Source of the DNA: CADCWK01 sp964244115
Lineage (GTDB): Bacteria > Chloroflexota > Chloroflexia > Thermomicrobiales > UBA6265
Assembly: GCA_964244115.1 (NCBI GenBank)
Contig: CAXTHM010000008.1
Coordinates: forward strand, 1 to 64,000
Direction of reading: 5' to 3'
Length of the DNA: 64,000 nucleotides
In this document: positions 1-8,842 of the stretch, in pieces
Layout of the letters: each line of letters opens with the position of its first letter
How positions within the stretch are numbered: the first letter of the stretch is position 1
Notes under the pieces: generated by a model
The model's database searches: none
The model's input: the letters and a program-made list of their open reading frames with translations, nothing else
What the model was told of the DNA's origin: nothing
Program-made: the position numbers and the translations under genes

Positions 1-314
1 AACATGCCCTTCGAATGTGAATATCGCAAGTCGTCGATGATCGCCTGCGGGTGGATCTTCTCCTGGATGTAGATCGGGACGACCGGAACTTCGAGGTCGG
101 CGCGGTCCTGCTCGTCCTTGCCCCGCCAGACGAGCTGCGGGTCCAGCGACGGGTCGCGGGGGTAGAGCATGGTCTTGGGGGTGGCCTCGTCCTCGGCGAC
201 GAAGTCGCGGAGCTCCTCGGTCGGGATGTTGGTCCGGGTGTCATGGTGGCGGATGGCGTCGACCTTGACCGGGGCGGTCGTCTTCAGGGTGCGGGGGCGG
301 CGGGTGGTAGCCAT
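1..314 (-). CDS. Site-specific DNA methyltransferase (Mod-like), N-terminal part only
   Basis: The reading frame opens with ATG at 314 behind AGGGAG and runs without a stop off the left edge, giving 104 residues. The segment IRHHDTRTNIPTEELRDF (about residues 21-38) is the N-terminal signature I associate with adenine-specific methyltransferases encoded beside BPTD_3080-type or type III-like restriction helicases. The catalytic NPPY and FxGxG motifs would lie outside the window. The gene follows the restriction subunit on the same strand, and the 187-bp gap holds an inverted pair of hairpin modules. It should methylate host DNA to protect it from the partner nuclease. The family call rests on a short N-terminus plus context, so it is good but not certain. 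Confidence 0.75.
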   Translation of the reverse strand, partial: MATTRRPRTLKTTAPVKVDAIRHHDTRTNIPTEELRDFVAEDEATPKTMLYPRDPSLDPQLVWRGKDEQDRADLEVPVVPIYIQEKIHPQAIIDDLRYSHSKGM

Positions 315-351
315 CGGGTTGGTTCTCCCTTTGTTGGTGGCGTTGGCGTTA

Positions 352-386
352 CCCCGGGGATGAATCCCCGGGCTCAGGGACGATGT
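352..386 (+). repeat. Family A hairpin module, copy 1
   Basis: Stem CCCGGGGA, loop TGAA, stem TCCCCGGG, then the conserved tail CTCAGGGACGATGT. It lies between the two restriction-modification genes and faces copy 2, with the tails pointing inward about 60 bp apart. Confidence 0.8.
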
Positions 387-446
387 GCCGGACCACGGTG
401 ACATCTGCCCAACACACGGTTTACGAGTCCGACTCGATCGTTCGTA

Positions 447-482
447 ACATCGTCCCTGAGCCCGAGCCATTCATGGTCGGGC
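447..482 (-). repeat. Family A hairpin module, copy 2
   Basis: Read on the minus strand it is GCCCGACCA, loop TGAA, then TGGCTCGGGC with one bulged base, followed by the same CTCAGGGACGATGT tail. Stem bases differ from copy 1 yet still pair, while loop and tail are unchanged. That pattern suggests selection for structure. Confidence 0.8.
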
Positions 483-501
483 CATGCGGCTGGAGGTGGG
501 G

Positions 502-3500
502 CTAGTCGGCCGCCACCGCGGCATTCGACAGCGACGCGACGTGGGCGCGGATGTCGTTGGCGGCGTTCCAGGGGTCGGCGATCTCGATGAAGGACCAGCG
601 CCCGAAGCGGCCGTGGTTGTTGACGGCCGGCACCCAGAGCGTCCGGGCCGTCGCGACCTTGGCCGCCTTGTCCTTCTTCTTCTCGCCGGTGACCTCGACC
701 AGCAGGTGGAGCAGGTCGCCCAGCCCGTGGCCGTCGTCGATCGCGGCGATGAAGTCGGGGATGTACTGGCGCTCGGTGCCCTCCAGCGTGTATGGGATCG
801 TGAAGCCGAGGTTCTCGTTCTTGACGTACCGGACGACCTCGGGCAACTCCTCGATCGCCTGGGCCGTCTTCTGCTCCCACGTCCCGGTGTCGGCGACGAT
901 ATGCGAGACGTGGCACTTCGGCCCCGTCGTCCAGACCGGCTTGGTCGTGCTGTAGTCGACATAGCTGGTCGAGCCGACGATGTCGTAGGGCCGGAGGATC
1001 GGCCGGATCGACGGCCGCACTCCCTCCGTCGTCACGACCGAGCGGTAGATCCGGTCGACCGCATCGGAGGCGAAGATGCCGAGCGCCAGCATTGCGTACG
1101 AGGCGCCATCCTTGAGATGGACACATTCCCGCATCCATTGCCGCGTCACCCGCAGCACCTGAGGGAACAACCACGGTTTTGGGCTCTCGTCATCGTCACG
1201 GAAGTAACGCTCCAGCGTCGCCCGGGCCAGCTCGAAAGCGATCGTGCTCTCCCGCAAGCCCGTCGCGTCATAGGTCTCGTGCATCTCGGCGATCCCGAGA
1301 ATGGACGAGACCTCCGTCAGGTTCGGGACATCGCGCGTCGAGAGGGCCAGCTGCGAGTCCTCGGTGAACCGCGCCTCCAGCCGGCCGTCCGGGATCTCGT
1401 AGCGGTAGCCCAGCAGCCGCGGGAACGTGATCTCGGCGTCAACCCGGCTCTCCAGCGAGCGGACCCGGGTCGGGGCCGGGCGCGGCTTCGCGTCCCCGAC
1501 GGCGCCGGTGCTCGGGATGAAGGAGAACGGGACACCGTAGACCTCGGCGTACTCCGGCGCGAACATCCCGCTGTCGTCCGCGACGTAGCTCATCCGGCGC
1601 AACGCCCGGCCGACGACCTGCTCGCAGAGGAGCTGGGTGCCGAACGCCCGGACACCGAGGATGTGGGTGACGGTGTTAGCGTCCCAGCCCTCGGTCAGCA
1701 TCGAGACGGAGACGACGCAGCGGACGTGCTCGCCGAGCTGCCCCGGCTTGCCGACGGTGTTCATGACCTCCCGGAGTAGATCCTCGTCCTTGAGGTCGTC
1801 GGGGTTCCCGCCGCGCGACCTGACCTGCTGGCGGAACTCCTCGATCTCCGGGGCGGCGATGGCCTTGAACTCGGCCGACATCGCATCGCCCGATTCCAGT
1901 TGCTGGGAATCGACCAGGATCGTGTTCGGGCGCGGGAGCCGACCGCCAGCCCCGTCGTCGTTACGGAAGATCGGCAGCTTGCCTTCCTGCATGACGGTCT
2001 GGTCGCCGATGGTCTTGTTCCAGCCGGAGATAAAGTCGTAGACCAGCTTGGAGACGTTGGTGTTGTTGCAGACCACGATGAAGACCGGCGGCGTACCGCC
2101 GCCCTGCCGCTTCTGCTCAGTCTCCTCCCAGCGCCGGTACCGCTTCTCGTAGTTGCGGTAGAGGCTGAGCAGCGCCCCCTCCAGCGGACCGGGCAGGTGC
2201 GGCTGGCCAGTGACCGCGTCGGTCTTGCGGCCCTTCTTCGGCAGATCGTCGCGGATGTTCAGCCAGAGGTCGCGGTAGGTCGGCAGGTCGCTCTCGGCCA
2301 GCATCGAGTCGTCCGAGACCGGCACCCGGGGGACCTTAACGATGCCGGACTCGATCGCGTCGATCAGCGAGAAATCGGAGACGACCCATGGGAACAGCGT
2401 GCCCTCGCTGTAGCCAGAGCCGCGCAGGAAGAACGGCGTTGCCGAGAGGTCGTAGATCGCCTTGACGCCGATCTTGGCCTTGACGGCCTCGACGCCGGAG
2501 ATCCAGATCCGGGCCTCCTCGTCGCGCTCCTTCGCTTCCTTGAGGTCGTCCCCGGTCAGTTTCTCGGCATCGGTTTCGGGCCGGCGGCGGTAGCAGTGGT
2601 GGGCCTCGTCGTTCAGCACGACGATGTTCCGCTTCGTGCCGAGCTCGCGACAGACGCGGCGGACCATCTCGTCCGGCGACTCGGTGAACGCGCCGGTGTT
2701 GCCGAGGATCTGCTTGGTCGCCTTGGACGTCGTGACCTTCTCTCGCAGCTGGAATGCGTGGTAGTTGGTAATGAGAATCTTGGCCTGGCCGAGTTGGTCG
2801 ATCTGCCAGATGGGGACGAGGTCGCGCTCGCGGTAATAGTTCTGCGGGTCGTTGGGCTTCAACACCCGGAGCCGGTCCCGGATCGTGATGCCCGGCGCGA
2901 TCACGAGGAACGTGTCGGAGAAGCGGCTGTCCTGTGGGTTGGCGCGCTTGTTCAGCGTCTGCCAGGCGATCAGCATCCCCATCACGACCGTCTTGCCGGC
3001 CCCGGTCGCCATCTTCAGCGCCTGTCGCGGCAGCCCGGGGTTGGACGAATCATTGGCTTCAATCAGGGCGTTATCGATCCAGGCGTCGCCGTACTTCCGA
3101 GCGACCTCGGTCAGGTAGATCGTCGTCTCCAGCGCCTCGATCTGGCAGAAGAACAGCTTCCGGTCGCGCTCGGGGTCGGTCCAGTACCGCAGCAGCGCGG
3201 CGGTCGTCGGCGTGACACCGGCGTACCCACCCTGCCGCCAGACGTTGACCCGGCCCCGGATCTGGTTGACGAGGACGTTCTCTTCGATCCGGTCGCGAGT
3301 CCACTCGGTGTCGAAGGCGAGCTGCGCCTTGCCCTTCTTCTTCGCCGCCGGGATCGGGACGAAGTAGGAGCTGACCCGGCGTCCGGTGACCACATCGCTG
3401 GTGATGCCATCGTCGTCGAACCGGAAGTGCCGGGTCGGCTCGATGAAGGGCGAGTTCAGGATCGGATTGTTGATAACGACAGGAGGTGTACCATCCGCCG

Positions 3501-3528
3501 TCAGTGAGGGTGCGGGCGTCCTCGCCAT
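502..3528 (-). CDS. DEAD/DEAH-box restriction endonuclease subunit (type III Res-like, BPTD_3080 type)
   Basis: 1008 residues. Superfamily 2 helicase motifs are intact: Walker A MATGAGKT (173-180), DEAHH (307-311), LSAT (361-364), motif V TEGWDANTV (612-620) and motif VI QVVGRALRR (637-645). Near the C-terminus YIPDF (from 922) and LLVEVTGEKK (942-951) fit a PD-(D/E)XK nuclease core. The protein should be an ATP-dependent translocase and endonuclease that cuts DNA lacking the partner's methylation. It precedes the methyltransferase gene on the same strand with 187 bp between, so the two probably form one restriction-modification system. The start at 3528 has only a weak AGAGAAG site. Length and motif order fit the family. 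Confidence 0.9.
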   Translation of the reverse strand: MARTPAPSLTADGTPPVVINNPILNSPFIEPTRHFRFDDDGITSDVVTGRRVSSYFVPIPAAKKKGKAQLAFDTEWTRDRIEENVLVNQIRGRVNVWRQGGYAGVTPTTAALLRYWTDPERDRKLFFCQIEALETTIYLTEVARKYGDAWIDNALIEANDSSNPGLPRQALKMATGAGKTVVMGMLIAWQTLNKRANPQDSRFSDTFLVIAPGITIRDRLRVLKPNDPQNYYRERDLVPIWQIDQLGQAKILITNYHAFQLREKVTTSKATKQILGNTGAFTESPDEMVRRVCRELGTKRNIVVLNDEAHHCYRRRPETDAEKLTGDDLKEAKERDEEARIWISGVEAVKAKIGVKAIYDLSATPFFLRGSGYSEGTLFPWVVSDFSLIDAIESGIVKVPRVPVSDDSMLAESDLPTYRDLWLNIRDDLPKKGRKTDAVTGQPHLPGPLEGALLSLYRNYEKRYRRWEETEQKRQGGGTPPVFIVVCNNTNVSKLVYDFISGWNKTIGDQTVMQEGKLPIFRNDDGAGGRLPRPNTILVDSQQLESGDAMSAEFKAIAAPEIEEFRQQVRSRGGNPDDLKDEDLLREVMNTVGKPGQLGEHVRCVVSVSMLTEGWDANTVTHILGVRAFGTQLLCEQVVGRALRRMSYVADDSGMFAPEYAEVYGVPFSFIPSTGAVGDAKPRPAPTRVRSLESRVDAEITFPRLLGYRYEIPDGRLEARFTEDSQLALSTRDVPNLTEVSSILGIAEMHETYDATGLRESTIAFELARATLERYFRDDDESPKPWLFPQVLRVTRQWMRECVHLKDGASYAMLALGIFASDAVDRIYRSVVTTEGVRPSIRPILRPYDIVGSTSYVDYSTTKPVWTTGPKCHVSHIVADTGTWEQKTAQAIEELPEVVRYVKNENLGFTIPYTLEGTERQYIPDFIAAIDDGHGLGDLLHLLVEVTGEKKKDKAAKVATARTLWVPAVNNHGRFGRWSFIEIADPWNAANDIRAHVASLSNAAVAAD

Positions 3529-3749
3529 CGGTCGTTCTTCTCTCTGTGTGGTTCGACCTGACGCGGCGGTTCGGCAGCCGCCATTCTCGGCACGAATCGG
3601 TGTGCCTTATCCTCACATTCCGGCATTGTGTCCCAACCTTGACATGCTGGTCAATGAAGGGGCACCGCTAGCGGCGGGAGCGATGACCGGTCGGGACCGA
3701 TGACCTACACTTACGCAAGATTAGAACGGCCATAGGACACGGAGACGAG

Positions 3750-4649
3750 ATGATGAGCACTACCACCAACGACACCCCGACGGACATCGAGACCGACGAC
3801 GGGGTGCCGACCACGGCCGAGGGCCGGGCCCGCGAGGACATCTGGCCCGAGCAGGCCACCCCGGATCTGGCCGGGCCGACCCGGACCGGCGGCGAGACCA
3901 CCACGATCTACAAGGCCGAGGGGCGCCACGGCGTCGCCGACCAGGGCCGGTTCGTCATCCACTTCCACTTCCCCGGCTACCTCCTGCCCGAGCCGACCGA
4001 CCACGGCCACTACGGCCTGGCCGCCATCGCCGAGTCGTTCCTCGCGCCCGACACCTGGATCCGGCTCCATGAGCACCGCAACGACGAGATCATCTCGTAC
4101 ATCCCGTCCGTCGGCGTCATGCGGCACGACGACCAGACGGTCGGTGAGCTAGTCGCCGACGCCGACCACCTGATGGTCATGAACGCCGGCCGCTCGTTCT
4201 GGCACGAGGAGCGCACCCTCCCCGGCGACCCGCCCCTCCGTATGCTCCAGATCTTCGTCCGCCCCCACACCGTCGACCTCGAGCCGGGCATCCAGCACGG
4301 CCCGATCCCGGCGCCCGTCGTCGGGGAGTGGCGGCACCTGTTCGGGCCGGAGGGTGCGGCGGACGGCGCGGCCGCGCCCTTCACCGTCCGCAACGACGTC
4401 CACCTCTACGATGTCCGGCTCGGCCCGGGCGACACGACGGCGCTGCCGGCGATCGCCGGCTGGCACACGTTCTTCCATGTCTTCGAGGGCGCGGTCACGG
4501 TCGACGGCGAGCCGTTCAGCCAGGCGCAGAGTGGGCTGATCACCGGGCCAGGCGGGCAGACGGCGTCGGCCAGCCAGCCGACGACGCTGGTCGCCTTCCT
4601 GATCGACCCGGCGGCGACGGTGACGAAGGTCGGCACGGTGGGGCGGTAA
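3750..4649 (+). CDS. Pirin-family bicupin protein
   Basis: 299 residues. Two cupin barrels are recognisable. The N-terminal one has the pirin metal signature: LHEHRNDEIISY gives H107, H109 and E113, and SFWHEE gives H152 and E154, matching the His-His-His-Glu iron site of pirins. The second barrel (about 205-290) has no clear metal ligands, as is usual. The N-terminal 45 residues are acidic, Thr-rich and probably disordered. Pirins are cytoplasmic iron proteins; some act as quercetinases or redox regulators, and the substrate cannot be told here. ATG at 3750 follows GGAGACGAG; a second ATG at 3753 is equally possible. The gene appears monocistronic. Confidence 0.8.
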   Translation: MMSTTTNDTPTDIETDDGVPTTAEGRAREDIWPEQATPDLAGPTRTGGETTTIYKAEGRHGVADQGRFVIHFHFPGYLLPEPTDHGHYGLAAIAESFLAPDTWIRLHEHRNDEIISYIPSVGVMRHDDQTVGELVADADHLMVMNAGRSFWHEERTLPGDPPLRMLQIFVRPHTVDLEPGIQHGPIPAPVVGEWRHLFGPEGAADGAAAPFTVRNDVHLYDVRLGPGDTTALPAIAGWHTFFHVFEGAVTVDGEPFSQAQSGLITGPGGQTASASQPTTLVAFLIDPAATVTKVGTVGR

Positions 4650-4711
4650 TGGACGACACGCGGCGATGACCACTACTTGCCGAGTCCACGAGTCCGGTCC
4701 ATCGCCGCGGG

Positions 4712-5065
4712 TCAAAACGGACTATCGGGTCGTGCGAGGAGCTCGATGACGTCCGTTTCCCGGACCGGGAGCGAGCGCCGGATAACCAGCCAGACGCGCG
4801 CATGGTCGATGTCGTCGTAGCCATGGATGAGTGCGTTTCGGAAGGCGATGATTTGCCGGTAGTCGGTAATGCGGTCAGTCGTTTCTGGATCGACTCGTCC
4901 AAGTCGCCCCATCGCCTCACCCATAATCTCGGAATTGCGCTCGACACCCTGTCTGAGCAGCCGATTACCGGCATACGACTGCTCGGTCTCTGTTGCAGTC
5001 ACGTCCAGCACAAAGCGAGCGGCGTCCCGGATGTCCTCCAGGAGCTTGGGCGTCTCAGGCTGCAT
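4712..5065 (-). CDS. hepT: HepT-like ribonuclease toxin (DUF86)
   Basis: 117 residues from ATG at 5065. It has the HEPN catalytic motif RX4HXY: R76, H81 and Y83 within RNALIHGY. HepT toxins are all-helical RNases whose activity is blocked when the MntA partner AMPylates the tyrosine of this motif. The start overlaps the end of the MntA-like gene by 11 nt (5055-5065), so translation is coupled antitoxin first. Upstream in-frame starts would lengthen it across the antitoxin and are less likely. Confidence 0.88.
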   Translation of the reverse strand: MQPETPKLLEDIRDAARFVLDVTATETEQSYAGNRLLRQGVERNSEIMGEAMGRLGRVDPETTDRITDYRQIIAFRNALIHGYDDIDHARVWLVIRRSLPVRETDVIELLARPDSPF

Positions 5066-5366
5066 AGAGAAGCTGCCGTGACCGTTCGAGCGATCTGATG
5101 AAATAGGGGTTGCGCAGTCCGCCAGCCATGACGAGATCGACCGGCCGACCAAGTACGTGAGCCAGATCGTCCTCAAGGGCGAAGTGGCGCTTCATCCACG
5201 GTCCCAGGTCGGTATCAGGGGCGTACTCGACCAATAGGTCGATGTCGGAGTGGACAGGGTCGAAGCGAGTCATCGTCGCCGAACCGAAGACATCGAGGCG
5301 GGCGACACCGTAAGCCTCACAGAGGAGGCGAATGGCCGCCAGGTTCGCCGTGATGATCGGGGTCAT
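5055..5366 (-). CDS. mntA: MntA-like nucleotidyltransferase antitoxin
   Basis: 103 residues. The minimal nucleotidyltransferase signature is present: G28-S29 followed by D41-I-D43 (close to GSX10DXD, one residue longer). In the MntA/HepT family this enzyme transfers AMP groups onto the HepT active-site tyrosine to neutralise it. ATG at 5366 is preferred because AGGGAAGG lies just upstream; a GTG seven codons earlier would place that site inside the gene. It overlaps hepT by 11 nt, the usual arrangement for this pair. Confidence 0.87.
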   Translation of the reverse strand: MTPIITANLAAIRLLCEAYGVARLDVFGSATMTRFDPVHSDIDLLVEYAPDTDLGPWMKRHFALEDDLAHVLGRPVDLVMAGGLRNPYFIRSLERSRQLLYAA

Positions 5367-5483
5367 GGGCCTTGCCTTCCCTGGCACCGACAGCGCGACC
5401 GCAGCGACCAGAGTCGCCGGCGATCGTTCGCGCCCTCGATGAGCGGATAGCGCAATCGACCCCGGATCGAGACCCTGGAACCC

Positions 5484-6506
5484 CTACGGCCGGAGCAACT
5501 GCTCGACGGTGACGAGGGTGTACTCCTGCTCGGCGAGGCCGTCGAGGATCTCGGGCAGGGCGTCGTAGTCGGCGAAGTCGGTGCTGACGTGGAACAGCAG
5601 GATGCCGCCCGGCGCCGCGCCGTCGAGGACGCGGGTGACGACCTCGTCCGGCGTCGCGCCCTCCTGCCAGCCGAGCGAGTCGACGGTCCACATCACCGTG
5701 ACGCCGTAGCCCGCCGCGGCGACGTCAGCCAGGGTCTGCTGGCCGAGGTCGCCGTAGGGCGGGCGGAAGAAGGGGCGCAGGTCGTAGCCGGCGATCTCCT
5801 CGACGATCTCCTCGGTCCGCTGCAACTCCTCGATCCGGAAGTCGCTGCCGGGGTCGCCGGTCCCGGTCGATTGCCCGGTGAAGGACTGGTGGCTGTAGGT
5901 GTGGTTGATCAGCATGTGGCCGTCGTCGACCATCCGCTCGATCAGGTCCGGGTTGGCCTCGGCCCACTCCCCGGTCACGCCGAACGAGGCGACCAGCCCG
6001 CGGTCCTCGAGCAGGTCGAGGATCTCCCCGGCCCGGCCCCGGTCGTCGCCGGCGTCGAAGGTCAGGGCGATCTCCTGCCGGTAGGTCGGGCCGGATTCGA
6101 TCACGGCCGACAGGCCGGAGCCGTCGTCGGGCAGGTTCGGCGGGGCGGGCCGGAGGGTGGCGTCGATCGCCGGCGTCGGGGTCCGGGTCGGCCCGGCGCT
6201 GGGCTCGTCCGCCGGCACCCGGGTCGCGGTCGGGCGGGGGCGGTCGGTCGGGGCGACGGCCGGTCGCGTCCGCACCGGAGCGGGGGTCGCGACCCCGGTC
6301 CCGCTCAGCCCGGCGACCTCCGGCCCACCGGCCTCCGTCGCGGGGGGTACCGCGTTGATGTCGGCCCAGGCCGGCAGGGCGACGAGCGCGGCGACCACCA
6401 GGCTCAGCAGGGCGACCAGCCCGATCAGGGCCAGCCCGACGATGTCCCGCCGCCCGCGAGGCGGCCTGCCCGACGCGTTGTCGCCCTGTCGAGCCTCGTC
6501 ACGCAC
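5484..6506 (-). CDS. Membrane-anchored polysaccharide deacetylase (NodB domain)
   Basis: 340 residues from a GTG at 6506 with GGAGA nine bases upstream. A basic N-terminus precedes one TM helix (about 20-43), then a Thr/Pro-rich linker, then a NodB catalytic domain. Motifs of carbohydrate esterase family 4 are visible: TFDAGDD (metal-binding Asp), HTYSH (metal-binding histidines), RPPYGD, DSLGW and LLFHVS. It should remove N-acetyl groups from a cell-wall or exopolysaccharide substrate outside the membrane. It reads alone on the minus strand; a family B repeat lies immediately upstream of its start. Confidence 0.88.
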   Translation of the reverse strand: MRDEARQGDNASGRPPRGRRDIVGLALIGLVALLSLVVAALVALPAWADINAVPPATEAGGPEVAGLSGTGVATPAPVRTRPAVAPTDRPRPTATRVPADEPSAGPTRTPTPAIDATLRPAPPNLPDDGSGLSAVIESGPTYRQEIALTFDAGDDRGRAGEILDLLEDRGLVASFGVTGEWAEANPDLIERMVDDGHMLINHTYSHQSFTGQSTGTGDPGSDFRIEELQRTEEIVEEIAGYDLRPFFRPPYGDLGQQTLADVAAAGYGVTVMWTVDSLGWQEGATPDEVVTRVLDGAAPGGILLFHVSTDFADYDALPEILDGLAEQEYTLVTVEQLLRP

Positions 6507-6570
6507 CGGTGATCGTCTCCTGCTCCAGTGGTTGGCGGATGGATTGCCGGACCTCGATTGGCGGTGCCGC

Positions 6571-6660
6571 TCCCCGCTCCGGGCACCCGCGGCGCAGCGG
6601 CACAGCGAGAGCCGCACGGGGCGGCCGAACGAGCAGGGTCACCCCGGCCGGGAGAGAGTC
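6571..6660 (+). repeat. Family B repeat, copy 1
   Basis: The core at 6581-6624 contains GGGCACCCGC, then CAGCGAGAGCCGCACGGGGC. Copies 2 to 5 of the window share the order GGCACCYGC, AGCGAGAGCC, GCATGGGGCGGGTGAGC. It sits just upstream of the deacetylase gene and shows no coding potential. Confidence 0.65.
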
Positions 6661-6780
6661 CTAGTCAGCCACCAGGCGCCTTCGATGGACCCCGCTCTGG
6701 CGTGGCCCGTCCCCCGATGGGACGGCGCGCGTCATCCCGGTCCACCCCCAACCGCCTGTGGGCTCCCCGACCGAACGGAC

Positions 6781-7887
6781 TCAGGCGCTGGCCACGGATG
6801 GGACGAGTGTCTCACGGATGACCGGCTGGGGACGGGACTGGTCACCGACGTAGTCGAACGGCGGGACGTCGGCGGTCGCGGCGACGGCGACGAGATCCAG
6901 CCCCGGCACGACGTAGATGCACGACTCGCCGTAGCCCAGCGAGAAGAAAGCCGGGAAGCCGGCGATGTCGGCCAGCCACCAATGGTAGCCATACCCCGTC
7001 CCGAGACCGAAGTCGTTGAGGCCCGTGGAATCGGACTGGAACTGGGTGGCCTGCGAGACCCAGTTGGCCGAGACGAGCTGCTGACCATCCCACTGGCCGC
7101 CGTTCAGCATCAGGTAGCCGTACTTCGCCATCTCCCGCGGGGTGATCGTCAGGCCCCAGCCGCCGGCCGTCTCGCCCTGCGGCGACTCCCTCCAGTCGGC
7201 GATCTCGACCCCCATCGGGCCGAAGATGCGATCCTGGGCGAACGCGCGCAGCGTCTGGCCGGTCAGCGTCTGGAGCACGGCCGAGAGGACATGGGTCCCG
7301 CCGGAGTTGTAGGTGAACAGGTCGCCCGGCGCGGCCTCCATCGGCAGCGACAGAGTCCGCTCGACCCAGTTGGCGGCGTTGTCGGTGTTGGCGTAGTCGA
7401 CCGTGCCGTCCCAGAGCCAGCCCCCGCGCATGGTGAGGATGTTCCGGACGGTGATGTCCTGGACGAGCGGGTCGGCGTCCTCCGGGATCAGGTCGGGGAT
7501 CAGCTCGCCGAGCCGGCTCTCCAGCGTCAGGAGCCCGTCGTCGATCGCGATCCCGACGGCGGTCACGGTGATGCTCTTCGTGGACGACCAGATATCCGTG
7601 GTCTGATGGGGGAGGAAGCCGTCGGCGTAGTACTCGTAGAGCAGGTTGCCGCCGTAGGCGACGACCATCGCCGACAGGGACGGCGCTTCGGACTGGAGCC
7701 GGGCGGTGACTTCATCGAAGACGGCCGGGTCGAGTCCCGCCTCGGCGGGCAGGATCTGGCGCCAGCCGAAGGTCGGCCAGTACGGCCGCCCCTGGGCGGC
7801 GACACGGGTGGCGGGCGGCCCGGCGAGGGGAATGGCGAGGGCGCCAGTGAGCGCACCGAGCACCTGGCGGCGAGTGGGTGTGATCAA
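6781..7887 (-). CDS. Tat-exported serine hydrolase (class C beta-lactamase/esterase fold)
   Basis: 368 residues. TTG at 7887 is chosen because AGGCGG lies five bases upstream and the frame begins directly with a twin-arginine signal (TRRQVLGALTG). Catalytic residues of the serine beta-lactamase-like superfamily are visible: S101-x-x-K104 in WSSTKS and Y193-N194-S195. A clear KTG box is not seen; the C-terminal strand around GESCIYVVPG occupies its place, as in many esterase-like members. Such proteins act on peptidoglycan peptides, D-amino-acid peptides or esters outside the cytoplasm. Real resistance function cannot be inferred. Confidence 0.85.
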   Translation of the reverse strand: MITPTRRQVLGALTGALAIPLAGPPATRVAAQGRPYWPTFGWRQILPAEAGLDPAVFDEVTARLQSEAPSLSAMVVAYGGNLLYEYYADGFLPHQTTDIWSSTKSITVTAVGIAIDDGLLTLESRLGELIPDLIPEDADPLVQDITVRNILTMRGGWLWDGTVDYANTDNAANWVERTLSLPMEAAPGDLFTYNSGGTHVLSAVLQTLTGQTLRAFAQDRIFGPMGVEIADWRESPQGETAGGWGLTITPREMAKYGYLMLNGGQWDGQQLVSANWVSQATQFQSDSTGLNDFGLGTGYGYHWWLADIAGFPAFFSLGYGESCIYVVPGLDLVAVAATADVPPFDYVGDQSRPQPVIRETLVPSVASA

Positions 7888-8133
7888 CGATCCGCCTCAT
7901 AGTGTACGGGAAGAGGACGCGCGGGACGCGGCGCGATATCAGGCGCAACCGGCGGTCCCGGACAGGGGCCGCGCACCGGAACGACCGGTGAGGCGCGGCT
8001 CCGGAACGTCGTCGAAGCTTACATCAGCGTAGACCAGGGGCGGCATGAACATCGGTCCCCAGACGGGGGGATCATGGCGACAAGACCCGAATCTGGCCGA
8101 CCCACGTTCGATCAGCCCCAAAACATGCGCGGG

Positions 8134-8736
8134 TTATCCGCCGGCCGCGACGATCCCCTCGGCCAGGGACGCGGCGGTGACCGGCCCGACGACCAGCCGC
8201 CGGATCGTCCCCCCGGGGGTGAGGATGCAGGTCGTCGGGAGCGCGATCGCACCGAGGGCCCGGGCGACGGCCCCATCGCGGTCGAGCAGGATCGGGTAGC
8301 GGACCCCGGTCTCGGTGACCAGCGGCCGGACCCGGTCGGCGGACTCCCGCAGGTCGATCCCGAGAACGGTCGCCGTGACGCCATGGGCGGCGGCGAGGAC
8401 CGGCATCTCCTCCCGGCAACTGGCGCACCAGGTCGCGAAGACGTTGATGACGACCGGGAGACCGGTAGCCGCCTCGACGGAGAGCGTCCGGTCCGACCCG
8501 TCGAGCGCCGCGAGGTGGAAGTTCGGAGCGCGGTCGCCCTGCTTCGGGCCCGTCTCCGCGCCGTCGTCCCAGCCGACGACCCCGTAGCCGTCGTCAGCAG
8601 CATCTTCATCGACGACACACCCGGCCAGGAGGGCCGTGGCGGCGAGCGCCAGCAACCACCGCCCGGCCGCCCGGCGGCTGATCGGCCGTCGGGGCACGAT
8701 GTGTTCCTGATGCGGAGCGGAGGACGACAGCGACAC
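8134..8736 (-). CDS. TlpA/ResA-like thioredoxin lipoprotein
   Basis: 200 residues from GTG at 8736, with AGGAG five bases upstream. A lipobox LLAGC ends at C40, so the protein is probably lipid-anchored outside the membrane. The redoxin domain carries WCASC (C104, C107) followed by the cis-proline region ALPTTCIL. It should act as a membrane-tethered thiol-disulfide reductase, for example for cytochrome or copper-site maturation. It follows the PCuAC/SCO1 group on the same strand, but a strong hairpin (8790-8827) separates it from them, so it is probably partly independent. Confidence 0.88.
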   Translation of the reverse strand: MSLSSSAPHQEHIVPRRPISRRAAGRWLLALAATALLAGCVVDEDAADDGYGVVGWDDGAETGPKQGDRAPNFHLAALDGSDRTLSVEAATGLPVVINVFATWCASCREEMPVLAAAHGVTATVLGIDLRESADRVRPLVTETGVRYPILLDRDGAVARALGAIALPTTCILTPGGTIRRLVVGPVTAASLAEGIVAAGG

Positions 8737-8789
8737 GGATACTCCTGATTCAGGTCGATACTCAGGACGATGCGTCTATGGGCGGGCAT

Positions 8790-8827
8790 CCGGCCACCGG
8801 GCGACTCCCGGGTCGCCCGGTGGCCGG
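8790..8827 (-). terminator. Hairpin terminator, 16-bp stem
   Basis: CCGGCCACCGGGCGAC pairs with GTCGCCCGGTGGCCGG around a 6-nt spacer. It lies directly downstream of the stop at 8843 and has no strong T-run. Confidence 0.65.
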
Positions 8828-8842
8828 ACCGTCCGGTCGTCG

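Noticed and set aside
484..3507. Long plus-strand frames opposite the restriction subunit
   Set aside because: Arg/Gly/Asp-rich translations without motifs; mirror frames of a GC-rich gene with clear helicase motifs.
3071..3616. Alternative frame across the start of the restriction subunit
   Set aside because: Antisense-frame-like Arg-rich product; the ATG 3528 frame carries conserved motifs.
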